From contig NZ_FRCT01000009.1 of NCBI RefSeq assembly GCF_900143025.1, forward strand, positions 62,001 to 126,000: a stretch of DNA of 64,000 bases. The letters run 5' to 3'. The notes beneath the pieces were generated by a model that saw only the letters and a program-made list of their open reading frames with translations, searched no databases and had not been told where the DNA came from. The position numbers were made by a program, and so were the translations under genes. This DNA comes from Ruminococcus flavefaciens (GTDB taxonomy: Bacteria > Bacillota > Clostridia > Oscillospirales > Ruminococcaceae). Below, piece by piece: positions 51,572 to 60,696 of the stretch; positions within the stretch are counted from its first letter, which is position 1, and every line of letters starts with the position of its first letter.

Positions 51572-53470
51572 TTACTTCTTGATGATTGCCTTGAACTTAC
51601 ATGTAGCGATACAAGCTCCGCACTTTACGCACTTAGTCTTGTCGATCTCCATTGCAGCAAGCTTCTTGCCCGGTGCGATGTAATCTGTTCTTGTGATAGC
51701 GGAAGCAGGACACTGCTTAGCACACATACCACAGCCGATACACTTGTCCTTTTCGATCTCAAAGCTGAGGAGGTCCTTACATACGCCTGCAGGACACTTC
51801 TTGTCAACAACGTGAGCGATATACTCGTCACGGAAGCATCTGAGTGTAGAGAGAACAGGGTTAGGAGCTGTCTGACCGAGTCCGCAGAGAGAGTTAGCCT
51901 TGATGTGGTAAGCGAGCTCTTCGAGCTTGTCGAGATCCTCAAGAGTTCCCTTGCCCTTTGTGATCTTGTCAAGGATCTCCCACATTCTCTTAGTACCGAT
52001 ACGGCATGGTGTACACTTACCGCAAGACTCATCAACAGTGAATTCGAGGAAGAACTTAGCGATATCAACCATACAGTTATCCTCGTCCATAACGATAAGT
52101 CCGCCTGAACCCATCATTGAACCGATACCGATGAGGTTATCGTAGTCGATCGGGATATCGAAGTTTGAAGGATCGATACATCCGCCTGAAGGACCACCTG
52201 TCTGAGCAGCCTTGAACTTCTTGCCGTTCGGGATACCGCCGCCGATCTCTTCGATTACTTCACGGAGAGTTGTTCCCATAGGAACCTCAACGAGACCTGT
52301 GTTCTTGATCTTACCGCCGAGGGCGAATACCTTAGTACCCTTTGACTTCTCTGTACCCATTGATGCGAACCAGTCTGCACCATTGAGAATGATCTGTGGG
52401 ATATTAGCATATGTCTCAACATTGTTGAGGATAGTTGGCTTCTGGAAAAGACCTTTTTCTGCTGGGAAAGGAGGTCTTGGACGAGGCTCACCGCGGTTAC
52501 CTTCGATAGATGTCATAAGAGCAGTTTCCTCACCGCAAACGAACGCACCTGCACCAAGACGGAGGTCGATGTCGAAGCAGAAATCTGTACCGAAGATGTT
52601 CTTGCCGAGCATACCTGCTTCACGAGCCTGCTTGATAGCGATGTTAAGACGCTCAACAGCGATAGGATACTCTGCACGAACGTAGATGTAACCCTGTGAA
52701 GCACCGATAGCATAACCTGCGATAGTCATAGCTTCGAGAACAACGTGTGGGTCACCCTCGAGAACTGAACGGTCCATGAATGCACCCGGGTCGCCCTCGT
52801 AGGCGTTACAGCAAACGTACTTCTGATCTGCGTTAGGAACGATATTTCTTGCCAGCTTCCACTTCATACCTGTTGGGAATCCGCCGCCTCCGCGTCCACG
52901 GAGACCGGAATCGAGGATAGTCTGGATAACGTCCTCAGGAGTCATAGTTGTGAGGACCTTACCGAGAGCCTCATAACCGTCACGTCCTATGTATTCGTTG
53001 ATATTCTCAGGATTGATAACACCGCAGTTTCTGAGAGCTACACGGTGCTGCTTTTTATAGAATGATGTATCGTCAAGTGACTTGATCTCGTCGCCTGCAA
53101 CTGTTTCCTCATAGAGGAATTCCTTAACAGGGTTGCCGCCGATGAGGTGCTCATCAACGATACGTGAGATCTCCTCTACCTTAACGCGTGAGTAGAATGA
53201 TCCCTCAGGATATACGATCATGATAGGACCGCGCTCACAAAGACCGAAGCATCCTGTCTTAACGATCTGTACTTTATCTGTAAGTCCCTTGTCTGCAAAC
53301 TGCTTCTCAAGCTCCTCAATGATCTTTGGTGAGCCTGAAGATGTACAGCCTGTACCGCCGCAGACAAGAACGTGTCTTTCATATTTTGAAGAAGCATTGC
53401 CATGTGTTCTGAGAGCAACTTCGCCCTTCATGCTGTCTCTGACAACCTTGAGTTCTTCAAGAGTTTTCAT
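51572..53470 (-). CDS. hydB: Bifurcating hydrogenase NADH-binding subunit HydB (NuoF-like)
   Basis: A 632-residue flavoprotein. Domains: N-terminal thioredoxin-like [2Fe-2S] (CGGTGC...CFGLC, about 38-82), NADH/FMN-binding NuoF core with GLRGRGGGGFPTG (about 190) and GEETALM, the [4Fe-4S] site ESCGKCTPCR (about 480), and two C-terminal ferredoxin clusters (CIGCGMC, CVKCGAC). This is the fusion layout of bifurcating HydB/HndC, not plain complex I NuoF. Within the FMN region the segment reads CNAYEGDPGAF, where I would expect aspartate for tyrosine. Middle gene of the operon. AGGAGG precedes ATG 53470. Confidence 0.95.
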   Translation of the reverse strand: MKTLEELKVVRDSMKGEVALRTHGNASSKYERHVLVCGGTGCTSSGSPKIIEELEKQFADKGLTDKVQIVKTGCFGLCERGPIMIVYPEGSFYSRVKVEEISRIVDEHLIGGNPVKEFLYEETVAGDEIKSLDDTSFYKKQHRVALRNCGVINPENINEYIGRDGYEALGKVLTTMTPEDVIQTILDSGLRGRGGGGFPTGMKWKLARNIVPNADQKYVCCNAYEGDPGAFMDRSVLEGDPHVVLEAMTIAGYAIGASQGYIYVRAEYPIAVERLNIAIKQAREAGMLGKNIFGTDFCFDIDLRLGAGAFVCGEETALMTSIEGNRGEPRPRPPFPAEKGLFQKPTILNNVETYANIPQIILNGADWFASMGTEKSKGTKVFALGGKIKNTGLVEVPMGTTLREVIEEIGGGIPNGKKFKAAQTGGPSGGCIDPSNFDIPIDYDNLIGIGSMMGSGGLIVMDEDNCMVDIAKFFLEFTVDESCGKCTPCRIGTKRMWEILDKITKGKGTLEDLDKLEELAYHIKANSLCGLGQTAPNPVLSTLRCFRDEYIAHVVDKKCPAGVCKDLLSFEIEKDKCIGCGMCAKQCPASAITRTDYIAPGKKLAAMEIDKTKCVKCGACIATCKFKAIIKK

Positions 53471-53501
53471 AAGTTAACCTCCTAAATGGTAATGTTTGGA
53501 A

Positions 53502-53996
53502 TTAAGCGTATTTTTCGATGATCTTGTCAACGTCATCAACAGTGAGACGTCCGTAAACGTCCTCGTTGACAGTAAGTACAGGTGCAAGTCCGCAAGCACC
53601 GATGCAGCGGCAAGCGTCAAGTGAGAACTTACCGTCGGGAGTACATTCGCCTCCGCCTATTCCAAGCTTTTCCTGGAGCTTATTGTAGATATCTCCGGAA
53701 CCCTTTACATAGCAAGCTGTACCAAGACAGACAGAAATTGTGTATTCACCCTTTGGATAAAGAGAGAACTGAGCATAGAAGGTAACAACACCGTATATCT
53801 TTTCGAGAGGGATACCTGTATTGTCGGAAATAATTGCCTGAACCTCGATCGGAAGGTAGCCGTAGATCTCCTGAGCCTTCTGAAGGATCGGCATAAGAGA
53901 ACCCTTATCGTTCTTCTTTTCTTCGATCACCTTGAGGAGCTCAGCCTCCTGCTCGGGAGTACCCTTAAAGGGAACAGTTGATTTAGCTGAATTCAT
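53502..53996 (-). CDS. hydC: Bifurcating hydrogenase subunit HydC (NuoE-like)
   Basis: A 164-residue thioredoxin-fold [2Fe-2S] protein. Four ligands are in VCLGTACYVKGS and DACRCIGACGLAP. It bridges NADH-linked HydB and ferredoxin-linked HydA. ATG 53996 (MNSAKS) lies behind AAGGAGG; a longer N-terminus from 54074 is rejected because it would place the start in the leader and has no family counterpart. First gene of hydCBA. Promoter candidate at 54091. Confidence 0.94.
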   Translation of the reverse strand: MNSAKSTVPFKGTPEQEAELLKVIEEKKNDKGSLMPILQKAQEIYGYLPIEVQAIISDNTGIPLEKIYGVVTFYAQFSLYPKGEYTISVCLGTACYVKGSGDIYNKLQEKLGIGGGECTPDGKFSLDACRCIGACGLAPVLTVNEDVYGRLTVDDVDKIIEKYA

Positions 53997-54090
53997 TAAA
54001 TGGACCTCCTTAGTATTAGCTGTGAAAAATGTAACAATGTCACACATAAAGAATATGAGATGACAGAATAACACCTCACATATCTTGTCT

Positions 54091-54096
54091 ATTATA
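54091..54096 (-). promoter_or_regulatory. -10 box of the hydCBA promoter
   Basis: On minus: TATAAT preceded by TGT (extended -10); no good -35 at the right distance. The leader would be about 90 nt. No full Rex palindrome was found. Confidence 0.55.
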
Positions 54097-54458
54097 ACAT
54101 ATATAAAAGCAAATTTCTATCTCCATTTTAGCCTAATTCGTTCCAAGATTACTGTGTATTTTGCACAATAATGCATAAGTGCCGATTTACCGCATTTCGC
54201 AACATTTACAACTGTCAAGGCTCTGAGCATACGAATAGGCTTAGTTATACAACATCGCCGCATATTGTTTTGTCAAGTTTTTAATGTATTTTTAATTTGT
54301 TTAAAAAGTTTCTTGTTATTTATTGTTGTTGACTCCACTCTTTTGCCTTATCACCGTTATAGACTGTGCAATTTTTGTTATGTTTTCATGTTTCTCTTTT
54401 ATTATATCTCATAATACTTATTCACGTAAAATTCACATTTTATATTTTTGAATATTTA
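54097..54458. other. A+T-rich divergent intergenic region without a recognised gene
   Basis: About 360 bp between the hydCBA and DUF4250 promoters. Stop codons in all frames are dense, no ribosome binding site is followed by an open frame of interest, and no stable long hairpin is seen. Confidence 0.6.
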
Positions 54459-54487
54459 TTGACAAACCCCCTTTATTATTGTATATT
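54459..54487 (+). promoter_or_regulatory. Promoter of the DUF4250 gene
   Basis: TTGACA (54459-54464), a 17-bp spacer, TATATT (54482-54487). Predicted start near 54494, leaving a leader of about 110 nt. Confidence 0.8.
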
Positions 54488-54509
54488 ATTTTTATAACAT
54501 ACACATAAT

Positions 54510-54594
54510 CGGCGGAACAACGCTGTTTCCGTAAAGTCCAGAGAATGTCCTGCACTGCATTCCCGAGGATACCGCCGCCGAAAAGGCAAAGGAG
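54510..54594 (+). promoter_or_regulatory. Structured 5' leader of the DUF4250 gene, possible RNA regulator
   Basis: A G+C-rich island in an A+T-rich region. CGGCGG (54510-54515) can pair with CCGCCG (54572-54577) and enclose a hairpin GAATG/CATTC (54543-54562). CGGAA (54513) can instead pair with TTCCG (54527-54531), which competes with the long stem. GCC-GAAAA-GGC lies just before the ribosome binding site AAAGGAGC. No known riboswitch class recognised. Confidence 0.45.
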
Positions 54595-54603
54595 CTTTTA
54601 TTT

Positions 54604-54780
54604 ATGAGTTTACCGAACGACCCCGTGATCTTACTTAGCTATATAAATACTCTTCTTCGTGATGAGTACCCGACATTTGAGGAACTCTGCAAGAGTCTCT
54701 GCACCTCAGAGGAGGATATCCGTTCAAAACTGAACAGGATCGGTTATGTCTATGATCCAAATACTAATTCATTCAGATAA
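54604..54780 (+). CDS. DUF4250 family small protein
   Basis: A 58-residue protein beginning MSLPNDPVILLSYINTLLRD and ending YDPNTNSFR. The N-terminal pattern and length match DUF4250, a small cytoplasmic family common in Clostridia whose function is unknown. A helix-turn-helix-like shape (EELCKSLCTSEEDIRSKLNRIGY) is suggestive but unproved. AAAGGAGC lies 9-10 nt before ATG 54604. It is expressed from the promoter at 54459 with a structured leader, and may share its transcript with the dockerin gene 54 bp downstream. Confidence 0.85.
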   Translation: MSLPNDPVILLSYINTLLRDEYPTFEELCKSLCTSEEDIRSKLNRIGYVYDPNTNSFR

Positions 54781-54821
54781 TATCCGCTGACAGCGGATAC
54801 AGAGCGATGCTTCTGCATCGG
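54781..54821 (+). other. Two hairpins between the DUF4250 and dockerin genes
   Basis: TATCCGCT/AGCGGATA (54781-54799) starts right after the stop codon, and CGATGC-TTCT-GCATCG follows (54805-54820), ending about 5 nt before the ribosome binding site GGGAGGG. Neither has a U-tract, so they look like mRNA processing or stability elements rather than a terminator. Confidence 0.55.
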
Positions 54822-54834
54822 ATGGGAGGGCATT

Positions 54835-56658
54835 ATGAAACAATTATTGAAATCATTATCGGCATTGACCGCCTCAGCGGCGATTACTGTATGCTCGATG
54901 ACATCAGGTCTGACATACGTAGTCGGAGCAGATGAAAAAACCTGCACAGTACACTATGACCTCAGCGAAGAGGGCGTTTCCATACCCGCAGACGAGGAAG
55001 GAAATGTACCCGAGCTGAAAGACATCACCGTATCTGCCAATTCAAGCATTCAGCTGACAGATATAATCCCCGAAAGAGAGGGATATTCCTTCTCAGGCTG
55101 GACAGCAGACAATATTCGGGGCTATGAATCTCTTGACATATTCCGCGTTCTTGACGAAGATGTTACCCTAAAGCCTGTATGGGTAGAAAAAAACGACAAG
55201 GAATTCCACACTGTTCACTACAAGGTCATTATTGACGGCGTAGAAGATGAGGACGCAAAGCTGAGAGTCCCCGATAAAAAACTCATTACAGGACGAATCT
55301 TCAAGATATCGCTTGAGGTTTTCACTAACCCCGGCTACAAGCAGAGAGGCTGGACTGACGGCGTCAACGAATTTCTCCCCGAAACAAAGCTTATCGTCCA
55401 CGATGAGGATATAACGCTTTATCCGAATTACAAAAAATTGTACAACCTTATTTATACTGTTGGCGATGCTGACAGAATAAACGGTGTCTCAAGTCTTGAA
55501 TTTGAAATTGCCGAGGGCGACTCCACAAATATCCAGAGCACATCAAGATTTTCAAGAAACGGCTTCAAAACTTCAAAATGGCACTGCGAAACAGACGGCA
55601 AGGATTATAACGGCGATGCTTATTTTGAAATGCCGGGCAGCGATGTTATTATGACTCCTGTATGGGAACCTATCAGATATGTCGTTGTATTCAAGCAGAA
55701 TTCAAATTCTTCCGATAATATCAAAGTAAGCGGCTATACAGATACCGCTATCATTGCTCCTGAATGTAAAATCACAAAGGAAAATGAAAAGTTCTCCGGC
55801 TGGCAGCGCGGCGACCTTATCATACAGCCGGGCGAAGAGTACGTTATCCCGGGCGCAGAGCCGGGCATGGGTATCGCATTCACTGCTTTATGGTCTCCCG
55901 ATAACGGCGGAGAAACAACAACTACCACATCATCAGCAACCACTTCCGTTACTTCAACAACAACAACAACAACAACAACTGTAACATCTAAAGCTTCTAC
56001 ATCTTCCAGCACAACGACCTCAGCAACTACAACTGCTACGTCAACAACATCTGTTCCCACAACTACCGTTTCAACAGAGTATGCTCCATACTCACACGTT
56101 GTAAATGTGTACGACAAAGAAACCAAAGAGCGCATCAATGATGCAACTTTACTTGGAAGCTGGTATATCTCCTACATCATCAACGGAGTAGAAACTTTTA
56201 CAGCTCCACTTGAGAGAATGGATCTTTCCGAGAAAAATCCTGTTGTCCTAAGCTACAATAAGTATAAGGACGCTAAAACCTGTAGATTTTCTATCAGTGG
56301 TGTATCTCATGACTCACCATATATCTTCAGCGAAGATGATTACACAGTCAAAACAGATGAAACAAACCACATAACATATCACAATGTATACCTTACAAAG
56401 CGCGAGCTTACCTACGGCGACGCAAACTGCGACGGTACGATAGATATGTCCGATGTAGTTCTCATCATGCAGGCACTTGCAAACCCTAACAAGTACGATG
56501 TAAACGGCAGCGACTTAAACTGCATTACAGCATTAGGCAGAAAGAATGCAGATGTATGGAACACAGGCGACGGCGTTACAACTCAGGACGCACTTCATAT
56601 CCAGAAGTACCTCCTCGGTCTTTGCGATATAACCGCAAAAGTAGAGATGGTTGAATAA
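54835..56658 (+). CDS. Secreted dockerin protein with InlB_B repeats and Thr-rich linker
   Basis: A 607-residue exported protein. Signal peptide (about 1-31); four InlB_B-type beta repeats with the FSGW / RGW / SKW and LxPxW signatures (about 35-355); a Thr/Ser linker (about 358-415) built of near-pure ACA/ACT codons; a beta domain (about 420-520); and a type I dockerin (about 526-596). The first calcium loop is DANCDGTIDMSD, and the second, NTGDGVTTQD, is divergent but keeps the helix QDALHIQKYLLGL. The dockerin should attach it to a cohesin scaffoldin. No catalytic domain is seen, so it may be an adhesive or structural cellulosome part. GGGAGGG precedes ATG 54835. Confidence 0.88.
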   Translation: MKQLLKSLSALTASAAITVCSMTSGLTYVVGADEKTCTVHYDLSEEGVSIPADEEGNVPELKDITVSANSSIQLTDIIPEREGYSFSGWTADNIRGYESLDIFRVLDEDVTLKPVWVEKNDKEFHTVHYKVIIDGVEDEDAKLRVPDKKLITGRIFKISLEVFTNPGYKQRGWTDGVNEFLPETKLIVHDEDITLYPNYKKLYNLIYTVGDADRINGVSSLEFEIAEGDSTNIQSTSRFSRNGFKTSKWHCETDGKDYNGDAYFEMPGSDVIMTPVWEPIRYVVVFKQNSNSSDNIKVSGYTDTAIIAPECKITKENEKFSGWQRGDLIIQPGEEYVIPGAEPGMGIAFTALWSPDNGGETTTTTSSATTSVTSTTTTTTTTVTSKASTSSSTTTSATTTATSTTSVPTTTVSTEYAPYSHVVNVYDKETKERINDATLLGSWYISYIINGVETFTAPLERMDLSEKNPVVLSYNKYKDAKTCRFSISGVSHDSPYIFSEDDYTVKTDETNHITYHNVYLTKRELTYGDANCDGTIDMSDVVLIMQALANPNKYDVNGSDLNCITALGRKNADVWNTGDGVTTQDALHIQKYLLGLCDITAKVEMVE

Positions 56659-56677
56659 AAAGCCTATATAAGAATTC

Positions 56678-56710
56678 AGCCCCGAAGAAAAAAATCTTCG
56701 GGGCTTTTCT
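56678..56710 (+). terminator. Terminator of the dockerin gene
   Basis: An 11-bp stem AGCCCCGAAGA/TCTTCGGGGCT with an A-rich loop, then TTTTCTTG. Confidence 0.9.
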
Positions 56711-56774
56711 TGTAAATTGTCACAAAAACGCTTATTCAGTTTTGGTAATAAAAGAGAATATAAAAAATTTTTTT

Positions 56775-56828
56775 TGATAATCAATGGTTTTCCGTTGAAT
56801 TTTGGCTTTTTTGTGCCCTATTACAGAA
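56775..56828. repeat. 54-bp dispersed repeat, copy B
   Basis: Matches 6734-6787 in 48 of 54 positions without gaps. Here the end CCCTATTACAG includes the mntP stop codon (56821-56823), so the last mntP codons are part of the repeat. Confidence 0.8.
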
Positions 56829-57390
56829 CACCCAGTCCTTCAAGGAGAAGCTTTACGCCGATAAGGATAAGTATAACTCCGCCCGCTATCTCAGCACCCT
56901 TTTCGTACTTGCTTCCGAACTTGTGTCCGATGAAAATTCCTGCAAGAGAAAGTACAAATGTGATAACGCCTATCATAGTAACTGAGAAGAAAAGATTTGT
57001 CTTTTCTGCCGCAAAAACTATACCGACTGCAAGAGCATCTATACTTGTTGCTATAGCCAGCATAAATAGTTCTTTCAGATCAAGCCTGTACTCCTTACCA
57101 CATTCTTCCTCATCATCGCCCTTTATGGCTTCAATTATCATTTTTCCGCCGATAAAAGCAAGAAGTCCGAAGGATACCCAATGGCTGAAAGAGCTTATGA
57201 CTTTAGAAAAGCGTAATCCTAGAAAATAACCTATGGCAGGCATTGCCGCCTGAAAAAAGCCAAAAAAGAAAGCTGTTATTACTCCGCCCTTCAGGTCGAG
57301 CTTTTTCATGCTGAGTCCCTTACAGACCGATACCGCAAAAGCGTCCATTGCAAGTCCTACAGAGATCAAAAGCAGTTCTGTTAATGTCAT
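56821..57390 (-). CDS. mntP: Manganese efflux pump MntP
   Basis: A 189-residue membrane protein of the DUF204 family with six helices in two inverted halves, each with a conserved acidic motif (GLAMDAFAVSVCKG and ATSIDALAVGIVFA). It exports Mn2+ from the cytoplasm. ATG 57390 is chosen because it gives the normal family length and has GAGAGGAC upstream; a longer reading from 57480 would run through the riboswitch. Controlled by the Mn2+ riboswitch and terminator at 57406-57560. The 54-bp dispersed repeat covers its 3' end. Confidence 0.93.
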   Translation of the reverse strand: MTLTELLLISVGLAMDAFAVSVCKGLSMKKLDLKGGVITAFFFGFFQAAMPAIGYFLGLRFSKVISSFSHWVSFGLLAFIGGKMIIEAIKGDDEEECGKEYRLDLKELFMLAIATSIDALAVGIVFAAEKTNLFFSVTMIGVITFVLSLAGIFIGHKFGSKYEKGAEIAGGVILILIGVKLLLEGLGVL

Positions 57391-57405
57391 AAAAAACGTC
57401 CTCTC

Positions 57406-57438
57406 AAAAAAAAAAATTCGGATACCTGCGTACCCGAA
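57406..57438 (-). terminator. Regulated terminator in the mntP leader
   Basis: On minus: TTCGGGTAC-GCAG-GTATCCGAA (57438-57417; one G-U pair) followed by eleven T's. It lies between the riboswitch aptamer and mntP. Its 5' arm can pair alternatively with 57450-57459 region sequence CGTACCTGA. Confidence 0.88.
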
Positions 57439-57560
57439 CCTACACTCAGGTACGACGATAAAGCCGTACATGAGTCTCATTATTTAAGGCAAAACCGGAC
57501 CTGTAACGGTCAGTATGTCGGCTTGCCGCATACATCGTATGTTAACTACTCCCTCACATA
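57439..57560 (-). promoter_or_regulatory. yybP-ykoY manganese riboswitch
   Basis: The aptamer runs from 57560 to 57467. Hallmarks read on minus are GAGGGAGTAG at the 5' side, GCCGACATACTGACCG in the middle, GGTTTTGCCTTAAA and AATGAGACTCATG at the 3' side. P1 pairs TATGTGAG (57560-57553) with CTCATGTA (57474-57467). The class senses Mn2+ and is known to control mntP and similar exporters. Downstream stems (57444-57475) form the expression platform. Confidence 0.9.
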
Positions 57561-57569
57561 ACAAAGCTT

Positions 57570-57598
57570 ATTATATATTATATCGAGCAGTAAGTCAA
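57570..57598 (-). promoter_or_regulatory. Promoter of mntP
   Basis: On minus: TTGACT (57598-57593), a 17-bp spacer, TATAAT (57575-57570). Start near 57563, so the riboswitch begins almost at the 5' end of the transcript. Confidence 0.8.
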
Positions 57599-57624
57599 CA
57601 TATAACCGTTAGTACAATATAACA

Positions 57625-58125
57625 TCATAGATCATACCCGAATATGTAATCGTCCATGACATAACCGTTTCCGATATCCGTAACGACTTCATCTATCACC
57701 TTAAATCCGACCTTTTTATACACAGCTATAGCCCTGTCATTATGCTTGTTCACTGTAAGATATACCTGCTTTTTTCCGCAGGCTTTCGCCCCCTCAAACA
57801 CCCTTGCAAGCATTTGCGAAGCTATACCCTTTCCGCGCTTATCCTTCCGCAGATAGAGCTTACTGAGGAAAAAACGAGAGTCCTTTTCGGGCTTTACGCC
57901 CATATAGCCGCAAAGCTCCCCGTCCTCACGCACAGCATAATAGCTGTAATACTGCTCTGCTATCTGCTTAGTCATAGCCTCATATGACTGGAACTTTTCC
58001 ACCATATAGTCTATCTGTCCTATACTTATTATATTTATAAAACACTCATGCCAGATTTCGTCCGCAAGTACCGCTAATTCTTCAAGCTCTGTATCGCTTT
58101 CTACTTTCTTTATGGTCACAGCCAT
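57625..58125 (-). CDS. GNAT-family N-acetyltransferase
   Basis: A 166-residue acetyltransferase. The acetyl-CoA loop is YLRKDKRGKGIASQML (motif A, about 92-107), followed by VYLTVNKHNDRAIAVYKKVGFK (motif B). The substrate could be a polyamine, a protein N-terminus or a small amine; the sequence does not tell. AAGGAG precedes ATG 58125. It follows the yebC terminator and is probably expressed on its own. Confidence 0.85.
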   Translation of the reverse strand: MAVTIKKVESDTELEELAVLADEIWHECFINIISIGQIDYMVEKFQSYEAMTKQIAEQYYSYYAVREDGELCGYMGVKPEKDSRFFLSKLYLRKDKRGKGIASQMLARVFEGAKACGKKQVYLTVNKHNDRAIAVYKKVGFKVIDEVVTDIGNGYVMDDYIFGYDL

Positions 58126-58141
58126 AGATTTATCTCCTTAT

Positions 58142-58181
58142 AAAAAATGAAGAATAAAGATCTCTCTCTCTATTCTTCATT
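58142..58181 (-). terminator. Terminator of yebC
   Basis: On minus: AATGAAGAATA/TATTCTTCATT (11 bp, perfect; 58181-58146) followed by TTTTTTA. The loop is a CT/GA-rich repeat. Confidence 0.85.
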
Positions 58182-58190
58182 CTGTCGTTA

Positions 58191-58925
58191 TTATTCTTCG
58201 TCGGGCATTTCCCAGTTGTGATAAACATTCTGAACGTCATCGTTCTCTTCGAGGTGCTCAAGGAGAAGATTCATCTTCTTGATGTGATCCTCATCTGTAA
58301 GAGTTGTATAAGTCGAAGGGATCATCTCAGACTCAGCAGAGATAACATTGTAGCCCTTTTCTGTAAGTCCCTCACGGAGAGCATGAACATTCTCGGGAGC
58401 GCACTCGATCTCAACTGTCTCATCATTGATATCGAAGTCCTCGCCGCCGAACTCGAATACATCCTCCATTACCTTGTCTTCATCGAGACCTGTGTTTTCA
58501 AGGATAACTACGCCCTTGTTTGTGAACATGAAGGATACACAGCCGATAGTACCGAGATTTCCGCCGAACTTATCGAAATAGTGACGAACCTCGCCTGCTG
58601 TTCTGTTTCTGTTATCTGTAAGACACTCAACGATAACAGCTACACCGTTAGGACCATATCCCTCGTATGTGATATTCTCATAGTTGTTCTTATCGCCGTC
58701 GCCTGCTGCCTTCTTGATGATACGGTCGATATTATCGTTAGGCACGTTGTTTGCCTTAGCCTTTGCAATAAGATCACGAAGCTTTGCATTGTTGTTAGGA
58801 TCAGGACCGCCTTCCTTTACAACAACAGTGATCTCACGTCCGATCTTTGTAAAGATCTTACCCTTTGCAGCATCGGTAGCTTCCTTTTTACGCTTGATAT
58901 TATTCCATTTTGAATGACCTGACAT
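58191..58925 (-). CDS. yebC: YebC/PmpR/TACO1-family protein
   Basis: A 244-residue protein of the TACO1/YebC family, beginning MSGHSKWNNIKRKKEATDAAKG, with GYGPNGVAVIVECLTDNRNRTA in the middle. Once called a transcription regulator, the family is now known also to help ribosomes through poly-proline stretches. Which of the two roles applies is not visible. Neighbours mrnC and obg are ribosome-related, and it is 5 bp after mrnC. Confidence 0.93.
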   Translation of the reverse strand: MSGHSKWNNIKRKKEATDAAKGKIFTKIGREITVVVKEGGPDPNNNAKLRDLIAKAKANNVPNDNIDRIIKKAAGDGDKNNYENITYEGYGPNGVAVIVECLTDNRNRTAGEVRHYFDKFGGNLGTIGCVSFMFTNKGVVILENTGLDEDKVMEDVFEFGGEDFDINDETVEIECAPENVHALREGLTEKGYNVISAESEMIPSTYTTLTDEDHIKKMNLLLEHLEENDDVQNVYHNWEMPDEE

Positions 58926-58930
58926 TGCTT

Positions 58931-59347
58931 TTACACTCCTATCTGTTCATTGATATCTGAATTTATAATAATTTCAAAAAGCGCCCTTATACGGTCGTTT
59001 TTTCCTGTGAGATAAAGATAACCGAACAGGCACTCCAGCGCAGTTGCTCTGCGATATTCCGCTGCATCTGCGTGTTTCGGCACGGTATTTCCCGTTGCGT
59101 TCCTGCCCCTTTTCAGCACCGCAAGCTCATGCTCGGAAAGCTGCTCAGCCACAAGGTCATAAGCCTTTGACTGAAACTCTGCGCACACAAGCTTTATCTT
59201 AGCGGAATGGAGCTTCGCAACAGGCATATTCGCCTGTTTCAGCAAATACTCTCTCACAAGTGTATCGTAAACGCTGTCACCTAAAAATGCAAGTGTCAGC
59301 GGACTATATGTATTAGCTTCACGCTCTGTAAGTTTTTCTGTACTCAT
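58931..59347 (-). CDS. mrnC: Mini-ribonuclease III
   Basis: A 138-residue RNase III catalytic domain without a dsRNA-binding domain. Catalytic segment LTLAFLGDSVYDTLVREYL and the second acidic motif ALECLFGYLYLTG. Mini-III matures the ends of 23S rRNA in Firmicutes. ATG 59347 lies one base past the obg stop (TGATATG), without a clear ribosome binding site, so it depends on coupling to obg. An alternative TTG inside obg is less likely. Confidence 0.9.
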   Translation of the reverse strand: MSTEKLTEREANTYSPLTLAFLGDSVYDTLVREYLLKQANMPVAKLHSAKIKLVCAEFQSKAYDLVAEQLSEHELAVLKRGRNATGNTVPKHADAAEYRRATALECLFGYLYLTGKNDRIRALFEIIINSDINEQIGV

Positions 59348-59348
59348 A

Positions 59349-60641
<1,293 letters not shown>

Positions 60642-60645
60642 CTAA

Positions 60646-60677
60646 TGAAAAATCCCAAGCATAAGCTGCTCGGGATT
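60646..60677 (-). terminator. Terminator of the rplU-prp-rpmA operon
   Basis: On minus: AAATCCCGAGC-N7-GCTTGGGATTT followed by TTC; imperfect but strong stem with a T5 run, 20 bp after the rpmA stop. Confidence 0.8.
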
Positions 60678-60696
60678 TATTGTCACGTTATGGCTG

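Noticed and set aside
54021..54041. Rex redox-repressor site in the hydCBA leader
   Set aside because: TTGTTA is present on minus, but the matching TAACAA half is missing.
54510..54594. Glycine, c-di-GMP, c-di-AMP, TPP or THF riboswitch in the DUF4250 leader
   Set aside because: GCCGAAAAGGC recalls glycine aptamers superficially, but the conserved cores of these classes are not present.
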